Shown one piece after another: positions 4,275-5,511 of a DNA stretch of 5,511 bases. The stretch covers positions 1 through 5,511 of the forward strand of contig JASBZJ010000132.1 in the NCBI GenBank assembly GCA_029983495.1, written 5' to 3'. This DNA is from Porphyromonas sp. (lineage in GTDB: Bacteria > Bacteroidota > Bacteroidia > Bacteroidales > Porphyromonadaceae). Below the pieces are notes generated by a model, which was not told where the DNA came from, searched no databases, and saw only the letters and a program-made list of their open reading frames with translations. A program made the position numbers and the translations under genes. Each line of letters begins with the position of its first letter. Position 1 is the first letter of the stretch.

Positions 4275-5511
4275 TTATTGTACCCTCACGAGCTTATAAT
4301 CATCGTTACAAAGGTACAACAAGTATGCCTCTACTAAGGCATACCCCATTTGTTCAATTAAACTACAATACCATTTTACCTGTTTATGGTGCGTTCTCTT
4401 TTCAAGTCCAAACTTATAATCAAGTATCACAACTTTTCCATTAGGAAGAATTACAATTCTATCAGGTCGAGAAAAATGCACTTCCTTAGGAAGAAGAATG
4501 TTTTGCTCAGGGAATATCAGAGTTTTACCATCATCGTCGTTAAATAAAGGTGCTATAATGGGGTTTTGTAATACGTTTGTAAGTAATCTTGTAATACTTT
4601 CTCTTTCTTCATTACTAGCAACACCAACAGGTAAGTACTGTTCAATAGCCTTAGGTAAATCCGTTGTTCGTTGTATTTGGCTCATCATCTCGTGCATCAT
4701 TAAGCCATGTTTTACAGCTCTATCATCATAAAACTTGTCGTGCGCTGAAAGCCGAATAGTCAACTTGCCATCGTCCTCGCTGAATAACTTACAAAAGTTA
4801 CTGATGCCATATGCAGGCTTTTGTAATTCACTAGCTTGTTCAACTTTTTGCATTGCAATATTAATTGGTATATCGCACCAAGGTAAACCATGCTTTGTTT
4901 CGTTTCCATCAATTACCCGCTGCAGTAAAGCATCTAGGGGCATTTTAATTCCAAGAGATTTAGCTTTATCTTTTTTCTTGTTGCTACTGTTATTATCCTT
5001 TTCATCATCATCTTTTTCCACTTCAGGTAAAAAAAGCATCATACCAACCTCAGCTCTAGTTGTAGCTACATAAAAAAGGTTAAGTCGGTCTATAATAGTA
5101 CTAACAAATTCCTGGTAATAAGGCTTTATAAAAACTGTTTTTTCCAAATCGCGTGTTTGTTTTACATAAGCAGCCCTTATCGAACAACCGGGTTCGTTAG
5201 CAAATAAATTGGGTACCTCTACACGAAGCAATTGCTCCTGAGTAGATGTAAAACCCAATCCCCAAGTAGGAAATGGTAAAAGAACGATGGGGAACTCGAG
5301 CCCCTTTGCCTTATGCAATGTCATAAGTGTTATTGCATTACGTTCATTTTCGCTGGGCAAATCGCTTTTGTAGCCTCGTTCATCCCACCAAAATAAAAAG
5401 GAGTATAGGTCGGCAGCCTCGTCCTTTGTAAAGGAAAAAACTATATCAAGAAACATCAAAAGGTAAGCCATTTCTTCGTCAACTAACAATGCGGGGCATA
5501 ATCTTACTAAT
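4275..5511 (-). CDS. AddA/RecB-like UvrD-family helicase-nuclease, C-terminal part
   Basis: The frame is open to the right edge, so this is the last 411 residues of a longer protein (family members usually exceed 1000). Counting from the first complete codon, helicase motif V is ITLMTLHKAKGLEFPIV (60-76) and motif VI is LFYVATTRA (145-153). The C-terminus is a RecB/AddA PD-(D/E)XK nuclease: His273 (GLMMHEM), Asp350 (RPDRI), Asp364 and Lys366 (ILDYK), then Q-x3-Y at 377-381 and MGYALVEAYLLYL (388-400). All catalytic residues are present. Such proteins unwind and resect double-strand DNA ends for RecA-dependent repair, usually with an AddB-like partner. The ATPase motifs lie outside the window. 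A polar Asp/Asn/Lys-rich insert (166-184) separates helicase and nuclease domains. AddA and RecB cannot be told apart from this part, so no symbol is given. Confidence 0.93.
   Translation of the reverse strand, partial: LVRLCPALLVDEEMAYLLMFLDIVFSFTKDEAADLYSFLFWWDERGYKSDLPSENERNAITLMTLHKAKGLEFPIVLLPFPTWGLGFTSTQEQLLRVEVPNLFANEPGCSIRAAYVKQTRDLEKTVFIKPYYQEFVSTIIDRLNLFYVATTRAEVGMMLFLPEVEKDDDEKDNNSSNKKKDKAKSLGIKMPLDALLQRVIDGNETKHGLPWCDIPINIAMQKVEQASELQKPAYGISNFCKLFSEDDGKLTIRLSAHDKFYDDRAVKHGLMMHEMMSQIQRTTDLPKAIEQYLPVGVASNEERESITRLLTNVLQNPIIAPLFNDDDGKTLIFPEQNILLPKEVHFSRPDRIVILPNGKVVILDYKFGLEKRTHHKQVKWYCSLIEQMGYALVEAYLLYLCNDDYKLVRVQ
4309..4316 (-). promoter_or_regulatory. Candidate -7 box for the psd-pssA operon
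   Basis: TACCTTTG on the minus strand matches TAnnTTTG and is identical to the box before rpsF. It lies inside the last codons of the helicase gene and would give a psd leader of about 80 nt. No good -33 TTTG is seen; TTAG 17 nt upstream is the nearest. The same bases encode Tyr-Leu-Cys in a conserved part of the helicase, so the match may be a coding coincidence. Confidence 0.35.
4323..4344. repeat. Perfect 8-bp inverted repeat next to promoter box
   Basis: GTATGCCT (4323-4330) and AGGCATAC (4337-4344) are perfect inverted copies separated by 6 nt (CTACTA). The repeat lies within the 3' end of the helicase reading frame, 6 nt upstream of the TACCTTTG box on the minus strand. It would cover the spacer and -33 region of a psd promoter. 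It could be an operator, an RNA hairpin or a product of the codons for YALVEAY. Confidence 0.5.

Noticed and set aside
4735..5073. 112-codon plus-strand frame opposite the helicase
   Set aside because: It is a shadow of the helicase frame; the Ser/Leu runs come from the antisense of Asp/Lys-rich codons.
5487..5489. TTG as a start for a complete 404-residue helicase protein
   Set aside because: The frame stays open to the window edge and the ATPase motifs are missing, so the gene simply continues outside the window.
1..5511. Mobile elements, CRISPR arrays, tRNA genes, defence or toxin genes
   Set aside because: No transposase, regular spaced repeats, tRNA-like folds or related protein motifs were seen; all coding sequence is accounted for by housekeeping genes.

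Overview
This window looks like chromosomal housekeeping DNA from a member of the Bacteroidota, most likely an anaerobic Bacteroidales. The reasons are the rseC-rnfB order at the head of an Rnf cluster, a DUF4834-type protein directly behind pssA, promoter-like boxes matching the Bacteroidota -7 consensus TAnnTTTG, and starts that mostly lack Shine-Dalgarno sequences. Every gene I can support lies on the minus strand, so transcription runs from high to low coordinates. Genus and species cannot be read from the sequence.

In order of transcription: (1) Positions 4275 to the right edge hold the C-terminal 411 residues of an AddA/RecB-like helicase-nuclease for double-strand-break repair, with helicase motifs V and VI and a complete PD-(D/E)XK nuclease domain. 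(2) Positions 4221-2522 hold psd, pssA and a small DUF4834-type membrane protein. The two enzymes form the phosphatidylethanolamine pathway: PssA makes phosphatidylserine and Psd decarboxylates it. The DUF4834 start overlaps the pssA stop as TAATG. (3) Positions 2360-1126 hold rpsF-rpsR-rplI (bS6, bS18, bL9), preceded by a TACCTTTG box and a roughly 120-nt leader, and followed by a 122-nt 3' untranslated stretch and a clear intrinsic terminator at 1003-961. (4) Positions 759 to the left edge hold rseC and the first 98 codons of rnfB, the start of an operon for the Rnf ferredoxin:NAD+ oxidoreductase.

These are four ordinary, functionally separate units. I found no mobile element, CRISPR array, tRNA, rRNA, toxin or defence system, and no undescribed multi-gene system. 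The most interesting signal is regulatory. rpsR and rplI have strong Shine-Dalgarno sequences (AGGAGGT and AGAGGAGA), while the other starts whose upstream sequence is visible lack one. rpsF and rpsR encode two of the three proteins known to hide the anti-Shine-Dalgarno in Flavobacterium ribosomes. Secondary points are a possible structured leader before rpsF, a perfect inverted repeat beside a promoter-like box inside the end of the helicase gene, and an ambiguous rseC start.
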